Shown one piece after another: positions 9,158 through 18,036 of a stretch of DNA of 64,000 nt. Numbering within the stretch: the stretch's first letter is position 1; the number at the start of each line of letters is the position of its first letter. Origin of the DNA: Labrys sp. KNU-23 (GTDB lineage: Bacteria; Pseudomonadota; Alphaproteobacteria; Rhizobiales; Labraceae); assembly GCF_008330945.1 (NCBI RefSeq), contig NZ_CP043489.1, positions 2,181,501-2,245,500 of the forward strand. Reading direction: 5' to 3'. The position numbers and the translations under genes are program-made. The notes under the pieces are model-generated. The model made no database searches. It worked only from the letters and a program-made list of their open reading frames with translations, and was not told the DNA's origin.

Positions 9158-9847
9158 GTGCTGGCGCTCGACCTCAAAGATATCGCCGTCTCCTTTCCCG
9201 GCCTCGCCGCACCGGTGCTGCGCATCGACAGGCTCGTCCTCGCGGCAGGCAGCCAGCTTGCCGTGACCGGCCCGTCGGGCTCCGGCAAGAGCACCTTCGT
9301 CAACGTCGTCACCGGCCTCGAACGCGTCGGGCAGGGCCGGATATGCTGGGGCGACACTGACATCGCCAGGCTGCCGGAAGGTGCCAGGGACCGCTGGCGC
9401 GGCTGCAACATCGGCCTGGTCATGCAGGATTTCCATCTCTTCCCCGGCCTGTCGGCCCTGGAGAACGTGCTGCTGCCGCTACGCCTGTCCGGGCGGGCCG
9501 GCAAGACCGCCATCGAGCGCGCGCACGACCTGCTTGGACGTGTCGGCCTGAGCAGGCCAGATCAGGCGATCGACGGCATGTCCCGCGGCGAGATGCAGCG
9601 CGTCGCCCTCGCCAGGGCCCTGCTGCGCCGGCCGGCCGTGCTGGTGGCCGACGAGCCGACCGCGAGCCTCGATGCCGAGAGCGGTGCTGCCGTGGGCGAT
9701 CTCCTCATCGAGCTCGCCAGCGCGGAAGGCTCGACGCTCATCGTCGTCTCGCACGACACCGCACTGACGGGCCGGCTGGCAAGGCGGCTGACGCTCGCCG
9801 CCGGCCGCGTCTCGTCGGACGAGCAGGTAAGGGCACAGGCCGCATGA
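9158..9847 (+). CDS. ABC transporter ATP-binding protein (LolD/MacB-like)
   Basis: A 229-residue ATPase of the MacB/LolD class. Walker A is GPSGSGKST (about residues 36-44), the Q-loop is LVMQDFHLF, Walker B is VLVADEP and the H-loop is VVSHD. The signature is MSRGEMQRVALARAL in place of the usual LSGGQ, an unusual substitution at the second position. The GTG at 9158 is chosen because it falls just after the previous stop; an ATG at 9131 would overlap that gene. It overlaps the permease gene by four bases (ATGA) and must work with it. Confidence 0.9.
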   Translation: MLALDLKDIAVSFPGLAAPVLRIDRLVLAAGSQLAVTGPSGSGKSTFVNVVTGLERVGQGRICWGDTDIARLPEGARDRWRGCNIGLVMQDFHLFPGLSALENVLLPLRLSGRAGKTAIERAHDLLGRVGLSRPDQAIDGMSRGEMQRVALARALLRRPAVLVADEPTASLDAESGAAVGDLLIELASAEGSTLIVVSHDTALTGRLARRLTLAAGRVSSDEQVRAQAA

Positions 9848-11145
9848 TCCGCTTCATCCTCGCCGATCTGCGCCGCGTCTGGCCGGGGGCGCTGGCCGTG
9901 GTGCTGCTGGTGGCGCTGGCGACCGCGCTCGGCGTCGGCGTGGTGCTGCAGGAACGGGCGATGCGCCTCGGCAGCGCCCGCGCCGCCGACAGGTTCGACC
10001 TCGTCATCGGCGCCGCCGGCAGCGAGACCCAGCTGGTGCTGTCCTCTGTCTTCCTGCAGCCTTCGCCCTTGCCGCTGATGCCGGCGGAGACGCTGCGCAA
10101 ACTCGCCTCCGATCCACGGGTGGCCTGGGTCGCACCGATCGGCTTCGGCGATTCCTATCAGGGCAAGCCCATCGTCGGCACCACGACGGCCCTGGTGAAC
10201 GCCTTGTCCGACGGCCTTGCCGAAGGCCGCGCTTTCGCCGCCGAAGGCGAGGCGGTGGTCGGCGCTGCCGCTGGAATCCCGCTCGGCACCCGCATCAAGC
10301 CCTCGCACGGCATGGCCGAGGAAGGGGGCCATGCCCATACAGAGCTCGCCTATACCGTGGTGGGGCGCCTCAAACCTGGTCATACGGCCTGGGACAAGGC
10401 AGTCCTGGTGCCAGTTCAGGCCGTCTGGCATCTGCACGGGCTCGGCCATGCCGAGGAAGCGGCCGATCATGATGCCCATTCCCCGCACGCGGAAACCAAG
10501 CCTGGAGACGCCGAGCATGGCGAAGCTGGGCATGAAGAGCATGACGAGCATGGGCACGAAGGCGCGATCGATGCGGCGGCCCCTCTCGACGAGAGCTTTG
10601 CCAACACCGCCGCGGGCGTGCCGGCCGTGCTGGTCAAGCCCAGAACGATCGCTGACGCCTACAAGCTGCGCCAGGCCTATCGCGGTGAGGGCACGCTCGC
10701 GGTCTTCCCGGCCGAAGTGCTGACGCGGCTCTATGCCACGCTCGGCGACGCCCGAACTGTGCTGGTGGCGGTGGCGGCCGGGGCCCAGCTCCTGGTCGCG
10801 GCAGCCCTGATCTTCGTGACGGTGATCCATATCGGCCAGCGCCGGCGCCAGATCGGCGCGCTCCGCGCCCTCGGCACGCCGCGCTTCACGGTTCTCGCCA
10901 TCGTCTGGTCCGAGCTTTTCGTCCTGCTGGCTCTCGGCATCGCGACGGGCTTCGCGCTCGGCTATCTCGGCGCCCTCACGATATCGAGCTGGGTGACGAG
11001 CTGGAGCGGCATGGTCCTGCCGGTGGCTTTCACGCGGACCGATCTCGGCCTTGCTGCCCTGCTGGCCGGCTTCGCCGCCCTTCTCGGCCTGGCCCCCGCT
11101 TTGCTTGCCTACCGGCAATCACCGGCAGCGGCGCTGAGAGGGTGA
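9844..11145 (+). CDS. FtsX-like ABC permease with histidine-rich periplasmic loop
   Basis: A 433-residue permease: one N-terminal membrane helix (about 15-36), a large periplasmic domain, then three C-terminal helices (about 300-420), the FtsX/MacB arrangement. The periplasmic domain carries a segment at about residues 163-240 with roughly 14 histidines among many Asp and Glu (including EEHDEHGHEG), suggesting Zn2+ or another transition metal. With the DUF3299-like protein and the ATPase it forms a three-gene operon with overlapping starts. Such permeases usually drive mechanotransmission or lipoprotein and metal-related processes rather than simple import. Zinc is inferred, not shown. Confidence 0.85.
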   Translation: MIRFILADLRRVWPGALAVVLLVALATALGVGVVLQERAMRLGSARAADRFDLVIGAAGSETQLVLSSVFLQPSPLPLMPAETLRKLASDPRVAWVAPIGFGDSYQGKPIVGTTTALVNALSDGLAEGRAFAAEGEAVVGAAAGIPLGTRIKPSHGMAEEGGHAHTELAYTVVGRLKPGHTAWDKAVLVPVQAVWHLHGLGHAEEAADHDAHSPHAETKPGDAEHGEAGHEEHDEHGHEGAIDAAAPLDESFANTAAGVPAVLVKPRTIADAYKLRQAYRGEGTLAVFPAEVLTRLYATLGDARTVLVAVAAGAQLLVAAALIFVTVIHIGQRRRQIGALRALGTPRFTVLAIVWSELFVLLALGIATGFALGYLGALTISSWVTSWSGMVLPVAFTRTDLGLAALLAGFAALLGLAPALLAYRQSPAAALRG

Positions 11146-11163
11146 GGCAGGCAGATCGGCTGG

Positions 11164-11265
11164 AGCGCGGAGGTCAGCGACATGCTTGCATGTCGCGATG
11201 TCCGCTTCTTGGAAACTCTGGAGCCTCACGGACGGGAAGAGCGGACGAGACGTCCGCGATCCCAG
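11164..11265. repeat. Intergenic palindromic repeat, family B
   Basis: Nested hairpins: GCGACATGCTTGCATGTCGC (11177-11196) and GCGGACGAGACGTCCGC inside a longer inverted pair, with the shared loop TCTTGGAAACTC. The unit fills the space between two convergent genes (the permease and accA). Confidence 0.75.
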
Positions 11266-11300
11266 CCACAGCGTTTCCCACGTAAACTCGGCCCGAAGCC

Positions 11301-12254
11301 TTACAGGCTGCGGCCGATCATCAGATATTTGTCCTGCCGCGCCCGGATCAAGGCTTCGCGGGACTGGTTGAACAGGTCGCGCATCGAATTCTGGATGAAA
11401 TCACCGGTGGTCTCGATCGCCTTCTCGGGCATGCGATGCGCGCCGCCGGTCGGCTCGGGAATGATGGCATCGATCACGCCGAATTTGAGCAGGTCCTGCG
11501 CCGTGATCTTCATGTTGTTGGCGGCATCCTGCGCCTTGCTGGCTTCGCGCCAGAGGATGGAGGCCGCGCCTTCCGGCGAGATCACCGAATAGATGGAATG
11601 CTCCAGCATCAATACCCGGCTCGCCGCCGCCATCGCGATGGCGCCGCCCGAGCCGCCTTCGCCGATCACCACGGCGACGCTGGGCGAGCCCAGCCCCAGG
11701 CAGGCATCGGTCGAGCGCGCAATCGCCTCGGCCTGGCCACGTTCCTCGGCATCAATGCCCGGATAGGCGCCCGCCGTGTCGACGAAGGAAATCAGCGGCA
11801 ATTCGAAACGATCAGCCAGTTCCATCAGGCGCACGGCCTTGCGATAGCCTTCCGGACGCGCCATGCCGAAATTATGCCGGATGCGGCTTTCGGTATCGGA
11901 TCCCTTCTCATGGCCGAGGATGCAGACAGCCTCGCCGCGGAAGCGCCCGAAGCCGCCGATAATGGCTTCGTCGTCGCCGAACTTGCGGTCGCCGGCAAGC
12001 GGCGTGAAGTCCTCGATCAGGGCGGCGATGTAGTCATTGGCATGCGGGCGCTCGGGATGGCGGGCCACCAGCGTTTTCTGCCAGGGCGTGAGCTGGGCGT
12101 AGAGGTCGCGCAGCGCCTGGTTCGCCTTGGCTTCCAGCCGCTGGATCTCGTCTCCGATCGCCACTGCGTCACCCGACTCGGCCATCGCGCGCAGTTCCTC
12201 GACTTTGGCCTCGAGTTCGGCCACCGGTTTTTCAAAATCGAGATAGCTGCGCAT
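11301..12254 (-). CDS. accA: Acetyl-CoA carboxylase carboxyltransferase subunit alpha
   Basis: A 317-residue protein with the AccA signature throughout: an N-terminal helical region ([17 protein letters not shown]) and the crotonase-fold segments [18 protein letters not shown] (about residues 155-172) and [14 protein letters not shown] (about 187-200). AccA pairs with AccD to transfer the carboxyl group from biotin to acetyl-CoA, making malonyl-CoA for fatty acids. Length is normal. The ATG at 12254 is used because the family's N-terminus begins there; the 15 codons upstream are unlike the family. accD is not in this window. Confidence 0.97.
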   Translation of the reverse strand: MRSYLDFEKPVAELEAKVEELRAMAESGDAVAIGDEIQRLEAKANQALRDLYAQLTPWQKTLVARHPERPHANDYIAALIEDFTPLAGDRKFGDDEAIIGGFGRFRGEAVCILGHEKGSDTESRIRHNFGMARPEGYRKAVRLMELADRFELPLISFVDTAGAYPGIDAEERGQAEAIARSTDACLGLGSPSVAVVIGEGGSGGAIAMAAASRVLMLEHSIYSVISPEGAASILWREASKAQDAANNMKITAQDLLKFGVIDAIIPEPTGGAHRMPEKAIETTGDFIQNSMRDLFNQSREALIRARQDKYLMIGRSL

Positions 12255-12390
12255 GGGTGTCCAAATGACGACGAAAGGAGCCGGAAACTGGCGTCTCACG
12301 CCAGGGAAGTCAAGGAAGGGTTTCGCATATCTCCCCTTCGCACAGGCCGTTCACCGCTTCATGACGAAGGAGGCGGTCCGGCGGAAGACG

Positions 12391-13179
12391 TTATTTCTGC
12401 CGTCTCTGCCGCTGGGCGCGGGCGAGGACGGGCAACACCATCCGCGTCGGCAGGACCGACAGGATGGCAACCATCAGCCTGGGAATCATGCCTGGCACCA
12501 CCACAGTACGGCGTCCGAAATAACCCGCGAGTCCGATATGGGCAACATCCCTGGCCGAAAGCGGACGCGTGACGGCGATGACGCCGGACTTGCCGAAGCC
12601 TGCCCGGGTGCCAAACCCGGTCGGCACCGGGCCGGGGCAGAGGGCGCAGACCCGGATGCCACTCTCCCGCTCCTCGAAGGCCAGCGCCCGCGTCAGCGAC
12701 ACCACGAAAGCCTTGCTCGCGTAGTAGACGGCAAGGCCCGGCCCCGGCGTGAAGCCGGCGACAGAGGCGACGTTGAGCACCCCTCCTTCATTCTCGCGAA
12801 TCTCGGGCAGGAAGGCGAGCGTCAACGCCAGCAACGCCCGGCAGTTGAGGTCGACCATGCCGATCTGGCCGGATGCCGGCAGATCCGCCATGTCACCTGC
12901 CAGGCCGAAGCCGGCATTGTTGACGAGATGCCGCACGCTCAGCCCCTGTTCGCGCAACGCGGCCGCGACGGCCTCGGCCGCATCGGCGCGCTCGAGATCC
13001 AGTACTGCAATCGCCACGAAACGGCCCGTCGCCGCCACGATCTCGCCCTGGACCCGCAGCAACTCGCTCTGCCTACGGGCAACCAGCAACAGATCCTCAC
13101 CCTGTTCGGCCAGGGCATGCGCCAATGCTTCGCCAATGCCGCTCGAGGCCCCCGTGACCAAAGCGACCGGACGGCTCAC
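12391..13179 (-). CDS. SDR family oxidoreductase (DltE-like)
   Basis: A 262-residue classical short-chain dehydrogenase. The cofactor motif VTGASSGIGEALA is at about residues 8-20, LVNNAGFGL at about 88-96, and catalytic Ser and Tyr lie in NVASVAGF and YYASKAF (YxxxK). The C-terminus has a hydrophobic stretch (PRLMVAILSVLPTRMVLPVL) that may associate with the membrane, as in the DltE-like/YqjQ subgroup. The start is GTG and overlaps the stop codon of the TerB-like gene (GTGA), so the two are translationally coupled. The substrate cannot be told from the sequence. Confidence 0.88.
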   Translation of the reverse strand: MSRPVALVTGASSGIGEALAHALAEQGEDLLLVARRQSELLRVQGEIVAATGRFVAIAVLDLERADAAEAVAAALREQGLSVRHLVNNAGFGLAGDMADLPASGQIGMVDLNCRALLALTLAFLPEIRENEGGVLNVASVAGFTPGPGLAVYYASKAFVVSLTRALAFEERESGIRVCALCPGPVPTGFGTRAGFGKSGVIAVTRPLSARDVAHIGLAGYFGRRTVVVPGMIPRLMVAILSVLPTRMVLPVLARAQRQRRQK

Positions 13180-13664
13180 TCGCTGGCTTCCGGCAGCAGC
13201 ACATTGTTCTGGGCGGCCACCTTGCCGCGGATCGCGGTGCGTGCCGGTACCGGCACGTCGAGGGCCTCGGCGACGCGCCAGACGAGATTATCCTCGAATT
13301 CGTGCAGGACGCCGTCGGCGAACATGATCTCCCACATCATCTCGATGATGCGCTGACGACCTTCGACATTGTAAGCGCGCTTCACGACGCCGGTGAAATC
13401 ATTGAAATCGAGGGCATCGCGATTGCGCTCTCCCGCCGCCGCCAGCAAAGCGCGGGTCTCGTCCTCGTCGAGCGAAAAGCGCTCCTGCAGCAGCGCGGCC
13501 ACACGCGCCTTCTCGGCCGGGCTCTCGACCCCGTCCACATTCATGGCATGGACGAGCAGCCCCGCGGCCGCGACGCGATGGTCGGTCTCGTCGAAGACAT
13601 AGCGCGGCCTGGCCGGCTCGCCCAGCGCGAAACCGCGTATCAGCTTTTGCAAGCGAGCCAACAT
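13176..13664 (-). CDS. TerB family protein
   Basis: A 162-residue soluble helical protein with the TerB (COG4103) pattern: RVAAAGLLVHAMNVDGVESPAEK near residues 30-52 and IEMMWEIMFADGVLHEFEDN near 108-127, each with the DG loop typical of TerB helices. The family is named for tellurite resistance, but this stand-alone form is a general alphaproteobacterial protein of unknown role, and no other ter genes are present. The ATG at 13664 is used because upstream codons are atypical. It overlaps the SDR gene. Confidence 0.82.
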   Translation of the reverse strand: MLARLQKLIRGFALGEPARPRYVFDETDHRVAAAGLLVHAMNVDGVESPAEKARVAALLQERFSLDEDETRALLAAAGERNRDALDFNDFTGVVKRAYNVEGRQRIIEMMWEIMFADGVLHEFEDNLVWRVAEALDVPVPARTAIRGKVAAQNNVLLPEASE

Positions 13665-13851
13665 TGCAACATCCCGACTCAGAACCACACACCGAAGAAG
13701 GCGGTTCACGGCTGAACACGCCTCGCTCCAACTCTTCGTTTCCAGCCAATCCAAGGGACCGGCTAAAGCGTCTTTGCGTTTCCCGGCGCTTCCGCCAAAC
13801 GGCAAAGACTGTTGCCTGCACCGGCTACAGTCACGCCCGGCCGGCCTTACC

Positions 13852-13950
13852 TAGAGCAAAGTGCGGTTTCTCCGACCCGCACTTTGCTCTAACTCTATGT
13901 TCCGACACGTCTTTGCGATTCTGGGTGATTCCGTCAAATCGCAAAACGCT
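13852..13950. repeat. Intergenic palindromic repeat, family D
   Basis: The hairpin TAGAGCAAAGTGCGG...CCGCACTTTGCTCTA (13852-13891) is followed by a second hairpin CTTTGCGATT...AATCGCAAAACGCT (13911-13950). An almost identical unit in the opposite orientation sits at 44124-44223. The 417-base gap 13665-14081 contains this unit, a degenerate copy near 13715-13800 and the terminator at 14021-14053, and no gene that I can support. Confidence 0.8.
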
Positions 13951-14020
13951 GTAGCAGGCGATAAATAGAACTTGAGCTCAATATGCGGAGCCCCTCCACA
14001 AGTTCAACCCGCCGACAATC

Positions 14021-14053
14021 AAAAAAGCCGGCGGTCCCGCAGGACCGCCGGCT
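14021..14053 (-). terminator. Rho-independent terminator of the DUF4167 gene
   Basis: On the minus strand a perfect 12-bp GC hairpin (AGCCGGCGGTCC / GGACCGCCGGCT, loop TGCG) is followed directly by TTTTTT (complement of 14021-14026), about 30 bases after the stop codon. Confidence 0.92.
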
Positions 14054-14081
14054 GGTCATGTAAAACCGATTTGTCCAGCGC

Positions 14082-15206
14082 CTATTCGCTCGCCGTTTCC
14101 GCACTCGCCTCGGCCGCTTCACTTGCGGCGGCCGCCTTCTTCGAGACCCGGCGCTTGCGCGGACGCGGAGCAACCGCAGCCTCGGCCTCTGCTTCCACCG
14201 GAGCGGGAGCGGCAGTGGGCGCGGCTTCTACCGGTGCCGCAGCAGCGGCCGGGGCTGGTGCCGGAGTCGGCGCTGCAGGAGCCACCGCCGGCGTGCCGGT
14301 GATGAAGGAGGGCAAGGTGGAGAGGGCATGGTCATCATGCAGATCCGGCTGCGGCTGGTCGACCGGCACCACAGGTGCGGGCTGGAACGTGCCGCGCTCA
14401 CCCTGCCCGCGCTCGCTGAACAGCGGCCCGTCGCCGGTATTGGCGCGGTCACGGAAGGGACGATCGCCACGATCGCCGAAACGGCGGTCACGCCGGCCAT
14501 GGCGCTGATTGAAGCGCGGCTCGCCGCCACTCTCGCCTTCGGCTGCCAGGCCATTGGCCTGGCCGTCGAACGGACGATCGCGCTGACGGTCCTCGCGATA
14601 GGGCCGGTCCTCACGGGGCTGCCTGTCCTCGCGCGGCTGCCTATCTTCGCGCGGCGGCCTGTCCTCGCGCGATTGGCGTTCCTCGCGCGGGCCACGCTCG
14701 CCATTGAAGCGGTCGTTGCGGTCGCGGAAGCGATGCTCACGCTCGCGATAAGGCTGTCCGCCTTCACCGCGTTCGCTGAAATTGCGCTCACGTCCCGACT
14801 GCACCAGGCGCGGCTGCTCGTCGAAACCCTGGGGCGCGCCGAATTGACCCGTTGGGGTCCCGAAGCCCTGCGGCATCGAAGGGATCGGCCCATCGAAATC
14901 GGCATCGTCACCGTCTTCCTCGTCCTCGGCACCATGGCCGAAGTTCTGGTCGCTGGTGAACTGGGGCTGCGCCGCCGCGATGATGCGGAAATAGTGCTCG
15001 GCGTGCTGCAGATAGGATTCGGCCAGGATCGGGTCGCCGGAGGACTGGGCATCGCGCGCCAGCTGAACATATTTTTCAGCGATATGGGCGGCGGTTCCAC
15101 GAACCTTCACGTCCGGGCCATTCGACTCATAGCTCCGGCTCAGCGGGTTCGGACCCTTGCCGCCGCGTGAACGACCACGCATACGCTTTTGCTGTCCCTG
15201 CCTCAT
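14082..15206 (-). CDS. DUF4167 domain-containing protein
   Basis: A 374-residue protein specific to Alphaproteobacteria. The conserved DUF4167 region is at residues about 1-80: an Arg/Gly-rich start (MRGRSRGGKGPNPLSR), then a helical part with AEKYVQLARDA and LQHAEHYFRI. The middle (about 150-215) is a low-complexity tract of repeated RE-D-R-Q-P units, highly charged and predicted disordered. The C-terminus is Ala/Pro-rich with a final basic patch PRPRKRRVSKK. The composition suggests nucleic-acid binding or a scaffold, but no function is established. It is monocistronic, with its own terminator. Confidence 0.85.
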   Translation of the reverse strand: MRQGQQKRMRGRSRGGKGPNPLSRSYESNGPDVKVRGTAAHIAEKYVQLARDAQSSGDPILAESYLQHAEHYFRIIAAAQPQFTSDQNFGHGAEDEEDGDDADFDGPIPSMPQGFGTPTGQFGAPQGFDEQPRLVQSGRERNFSERGEGGQPYREREHRFRDRNDRFNGERGPREERQSREDRPPREDRQPREDRQPREDRPYREDRQRDRPFDGQANGLAAEGESGGEPRFNQRHGRRDRRFGDRGDRPFRDRANTGDGPLFSERGQGERGTFQPAPVVPVDQPQPDLHDDHALSTLPSFITGTPAVAPAAPTPAPAPAAAAAPVEAAPTAAPAPVEAEAEAAVAPRPRKRRVSKKAAAASEAAEASAETASE

Positions 15207-15618
15207 AGATTGATCTCATTCTCCGCTATAAACTTGCGCAACCCCGCGAGGCGACGGCGAACCTTCGTCATGGCCATTGCATCACATCGGTCAATGCACG
15301 GGTCAGGAAAACCATGGTTCCGCCTGCGTCGGGCGCAGCAGCACACTCCGGCAGATCGCCACCCTGGCTCTTGGTACCGGAATAGGCATTTTCACCGTTG
15401 GGGCGAACGAGCGCTTCGCTCGATGTTCGACTAAAAGTGCATCTGCACTAGAGCCGGCTCGTACTATCGACGCCAGCCCCGAACGATTTGTGTATCTCTA
15501 GATAGTCGCTCGCGCGGCAAAGTCCAAGTTCTTTTTTAGAAGGCCCCGGCGCTTTTTTACAGGAAATATGCGGCTCAATCGAGATTTTGCGGCGTGTGAG
15601 GTTTTTTGGCACCTCGGC
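15207..15618. other. Intergenic region without a recognised gene
   Basis: About 410 bases between the divergent DUF4167 gene and the SRP RNA promoter. It is somewhat less GC-rich than its surroundings, with T-rich patches near 15530-15560. It should contain the DUF4167 promoter. I see no tRNA fold, no long open reading frame with plausible composition, and no strong hairpin. Confidence 0.6.
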
Positions 15619-15647
15619 TTGTCATTCGCGCGCCGATGGCCCATATA
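15619..15647 (+). promoter_or_regulatory. Sigma-70 type promoter of the SRP RNA
   Basis: TTGTCA (15619-15624) and CATATA (15642-15647) are separated by 17 bases, ending about five bases before the predicted 5' end of the SRP RNA. Confidence 0.7.
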
Positions 15648-15651
15648 CGCG

Positions 15652-15750
15652 GCGGGAGGTTGGCGGTGGACGCAACACTCGCCAACCGGGTCAGATCCGG
15701 AAGGAAGCAGCCCCAACGAGACCGCTGCGGGTCTTCGTCCAACCTCCTAC
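15652..15750 (+). ncRNA. ffs: Signal recognition particle RNA (4.5S, bacterial small type)
   Basis: About 99 bases fold as one long hairpin: GGAGGTTGG (15655-15663) pairs with CCAACCTCC (15739-15747). The apical half carries the conserved Ffh-binding sequence GGTCAGATCCGGAAGGAAGC, including the GGAA tetraloop. The RNA binds Ffh to target nascent membrane proteins to FtsY and the translocon. Placement just ahead of dnaX is the usual alphaproteobacterial arrangement. The ends are estimated from the stem and promoter. Confidence 0.95.
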
Positions 15751-15805
15751 CTCATGCAGTGGCAGCGGATCGCGAGGGGCCCCTTCCAGGGATTCGGGGG
15801 AATTG

Positions 15806-17596
15806 ATGGAAGACGCGACGCCGACCGACAGCCAGCCCTACCGCGTCCTCGCCCGCAAATACCGTCCCCAGACCTTCGACGACCTGATCGGACAGGATGC
15901 GATGGTGCGCACCCTGTCCAATGCCTTCGAGACGGGCCGCATCCACCAGGCCTATATGCTCACCGGCGTGCGCGGTGTCGGCAAGACAACCACGGCGCGC
16001 ATCCTGGCGCGCGGCCTGAATTACGAGCCGCCGGAAGGCGGCGGCAAGCCGACCATCAACATGCCGGGCCTCGGCCGCCACTGCCAGGCCATCATCGACA
16101 GCCGCCACATCGACGTGATGGAGCTCGACGCCGCCTCGCATAACGGCATCGAGAACATCCGCGAGATCACCGACGGCGTGCGGTATGCCCCGGTCTCGGC
16201 GCGCTTCAAGGTCCTCATCATGGACGAGGTCCATATGGTGACCACGCAGGCCTTCAACGCCCTGCTGAAGACGCTGGAAGAGCCGCCGCCGCATGTGAAA
16301 TTCATCTTCGCCACCACCGAGATCCGCAAGGTCCCGATCACCATCCTGTCGCGCTGCCAGCGCTTCGACCTGCGTCGCGTCGACAGTGGCCTGCTAGCCC
16401 GCCATCTCGGCGCGATCTGCGAAAAGGAAAGCGTCTCGATCGACGCGGCGGCGCTGGCGATGATCGCGCGAGCGGCCGAAGGCTCGGTGCGCGACTCGCT
16501 GTCCCTGCTCGACCAGGCCATCGCCCATGGTGGCGGCACGATCGACGGCGAAAGCGTGCGCGCCATGCTCGGCCTTGCCGACCGTTCGCGCGTGATCGAC
16601 CTGTTCGAGGCCGTGATGCGCGGCGACGCCGCCTCCGCCCTCGACGAACTGCGGGCCCAATACGACCAGGGTGCCGATCCGGCGGTGGTGCTGTCGGAAC
16701 TTGCCGAATTCACCCATTTCGTCACGCGCGTGAAGATCTCGCCGGCCGCCGCCAACGATCCCTCGGCTACCGAGATCGAGAAGGTGCGCGGCTCCGAGCT
16801 GGCCCAGACGCTTTCGATCAAGGCGCTGACGCGCCAGTGGCAGATGCTGCTCAAGGGCATTCCCGAGACCCAGACCGCAGCCAAGCCGCTCGCCGCCGCC
16901 GACATGGTGCTGGCGCGCCTGTGCTATGCGGCCGACCTGCCCTCGCCCGACGACCTCATCCGCCAGCTCGGCGAGAGTGGTGGCTCCCTGCCGTCGCGCG
17001 GCCCGGCCGCACCGTCGCCATCGGCGCCTCAGCCATCCGCCCCGCGGGCCCAGCTCATCACCGCTGCCACCCAGGCCCAGTTCCAGCCGCAGCCGCAGCG
17101 CACCCCGATGCCCGATCCGGCCTCGGCCGCGCAGCCGACCCGAGCACTCGCCAGCTTTGCCGAAATCGTCAGCCTCGCCATGGAAAAGCGCGACCTGCCG
17201 CTGAAACTGGCGCTGGAGCGTTTCGTGCGGGTGGTCGCCTTCGCCGATGGCCGCCTCGACATCGCGCTCGAGCCGGGTTCGACCCAGGGCCTGGTGAACG
17301 ATCTCTCGCGCAAATTGTCGGAGTGGACCAACAAGCGCTGGCTGGTGGTGCTGTCGTCGGAAAAGGGCGAGGCGACCCTGCGCGAACTGGCCGAGGCCCG
17401 GCAGGCCGCCGTGCTCTCGGGGATCAGGGCCGATCCTTTCGTGCGGGCCGTGATGGAACGTTTTCCCGGCGCCGAGATCGTCGACATCCGGGACAATGCC
17501 CCGGTCGAGACGCAGTCCCTGCCGCCGGCTCCCGATGATGGCGGCGATCCCGATGATGCCGAGGACGCCGCGTCCTATTCGGCCGACGATATCTGA
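15806..17596 (+). CDS. dnaX: DNA polymerase III subunit gamma/tau
   Basis: A 596-residue clamp-loader ATPase of the replicative polymerase. It starts with [18 protein letters not shown], has Walker [10 protein letters not shown] (about residues 54-62), Walker [10 protein letters not shown] and sensor 1 [12 protein letters not shown]. Domain III follows, then a Pro/Ala-rich linker (about 400-440) and a tau-like C-terminal domain with the alphaproteobacterial motif [15 protein letters not shown]. The four zinc-binding cysteines of E. coli DnaX are absent; only one Cys (GRHCQAI) remains between Walker A and B. The start is the ATG at 15806 behind GGGGGAATT. It is followed 20 bases later by ybaB. 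Confidence 0.97.
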   Translation: MEDATPTDSQPYRVLARKYRPQTFDDLIGQDAMVRTLSNAFETGRIHQAYMLTGVRGVGKTTTARILARGLNYEPPEGGGKPTINMPGLGRHCQAIIDSRHIDVMELDAASHNGIENIREITDGVRYAPVSARFKVLIMDEVHMVTTQAFNALLKTLEEPPPHVKFIFATTEIRKVPITILSRCQRFDLRRVDSGLLARHLGAICEKESVSIDAAALAMIARAAEGSVRDSLSLLDQAIAHGGGTIDGESVRAMLGLADRSRVIDLFEAVMRGDAASALDELRAQYDQGADPAVVLSELAEFTHFVTRVKISPAAANDPSATEIEKVRGSELAQTLSIKALTRQWQMLLKGIPETQTAAKPLAAADMVLARLCYAADLPSPDDLIRQLGESGGSLPSRGPAAPSPSAPQPSAPRAQLITAATQAQFQPQPQRTPMPDPASAAQPTRALASFAEIVSLAMEKRDLPLKLALERFVRVVAFADGRLDIALEPGSTQGLVNDLSRKLSEWTNKRWLVVLSSEKGEATLRELAEARQAAVLSGIRADPFVRAVMERFPGAEIVDIRDNAPVETQSLPPAPDDGGDPDDAEDAASYSADDI

Positions 17597-17616
17597 TTGG
17601 ATTTGGAGAAATTCCC

Positions 17617-17940
17617 ATGAAAGACGTGATGGGCATGATGAAGCAGGTGCAGGCCATGCAGGCCAAGATGCAGACCCTGCAGGCCGAGCTGGAACAGGCC
17701 GAGGTCGAAGGCGTGGCCGGCGGCGGCCTCGTCAAGGTGCGCCTCACCGCCAAAGGCGAGATGAAGGGTGTCGACATCGACGCGTCGCTCTTGAAGGCTG
17801 ACGAAAAGGAAATCGTCGAGGACCTCGTTCTCGCGGCTCATAACGACGCACGCGGCAAGGCCGACCGCTTGACGCAGGAAAAGATGGGCTCGATCACCGC
17901 CGGCCTGCCCTTGCCACCCGGCATGAAGCTGCCGTTCTGA
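17617..17940 (+). CDS. ybaB: Nucleoid-associated protein YbaB/EbfC family
   Basis: A 107-residue DNA-binding protein with the family's layout: an N-terminal helix rich in Met, Gln and Ala ([20 protein letters not shown]), a central beta sheet starting [23 protein letters not shown], and a C-terminal helix ending [13 protein letters not shown]. YbaB/EbfC forms tweezer-like dimers that bind DNA non-specifically and lies between dnaX and recR in most bacteria. Here it follows dnaX by 20 bases with its own ribosome site (TTGGAGAAATTCCC), but recR is 9.5 kb away. Confidence 0.96.
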   Translation: MKDVMGMMKQVQAMQAKMQTLQAELEQAEVEGVAGGGLVKVRLTAKGEMKGVDIDASLLKADEKEIVEDLVLAAHNDARGKADRLTQEKMGSITAGLPLPPGMKLPF

Positions 17941-18036
17941 GGCAATTCCCGGACACTGGCACCTTCCGATGTGGCTCTGACTTTCACGCGACTGGCGACG
18001 CTCATGGCGTCGCCGTTTTCATGTCATGCAGTCGCT

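Noticed and set aside
6631..9513. Long antisense reading frame opposite the alkaline phosphatase
   Set aside because: It is a shadow of the phosphatase and ABC genes and shows no recognisable domain.
13176..13664. TerB gene as part of a tellurite-resistance or phage-defence island
   Set aside because: No other ter genes, defence genes or mobile-element signs are adjacent; stand-alone TerB is a common housekeeping-type gene in this class.
14570..14700. CRISPR-like direct repeats
   Set aside because: They are in-frame hexapeptide repeats of the DUF4167 gene, without constant repeat length or unique spacers.
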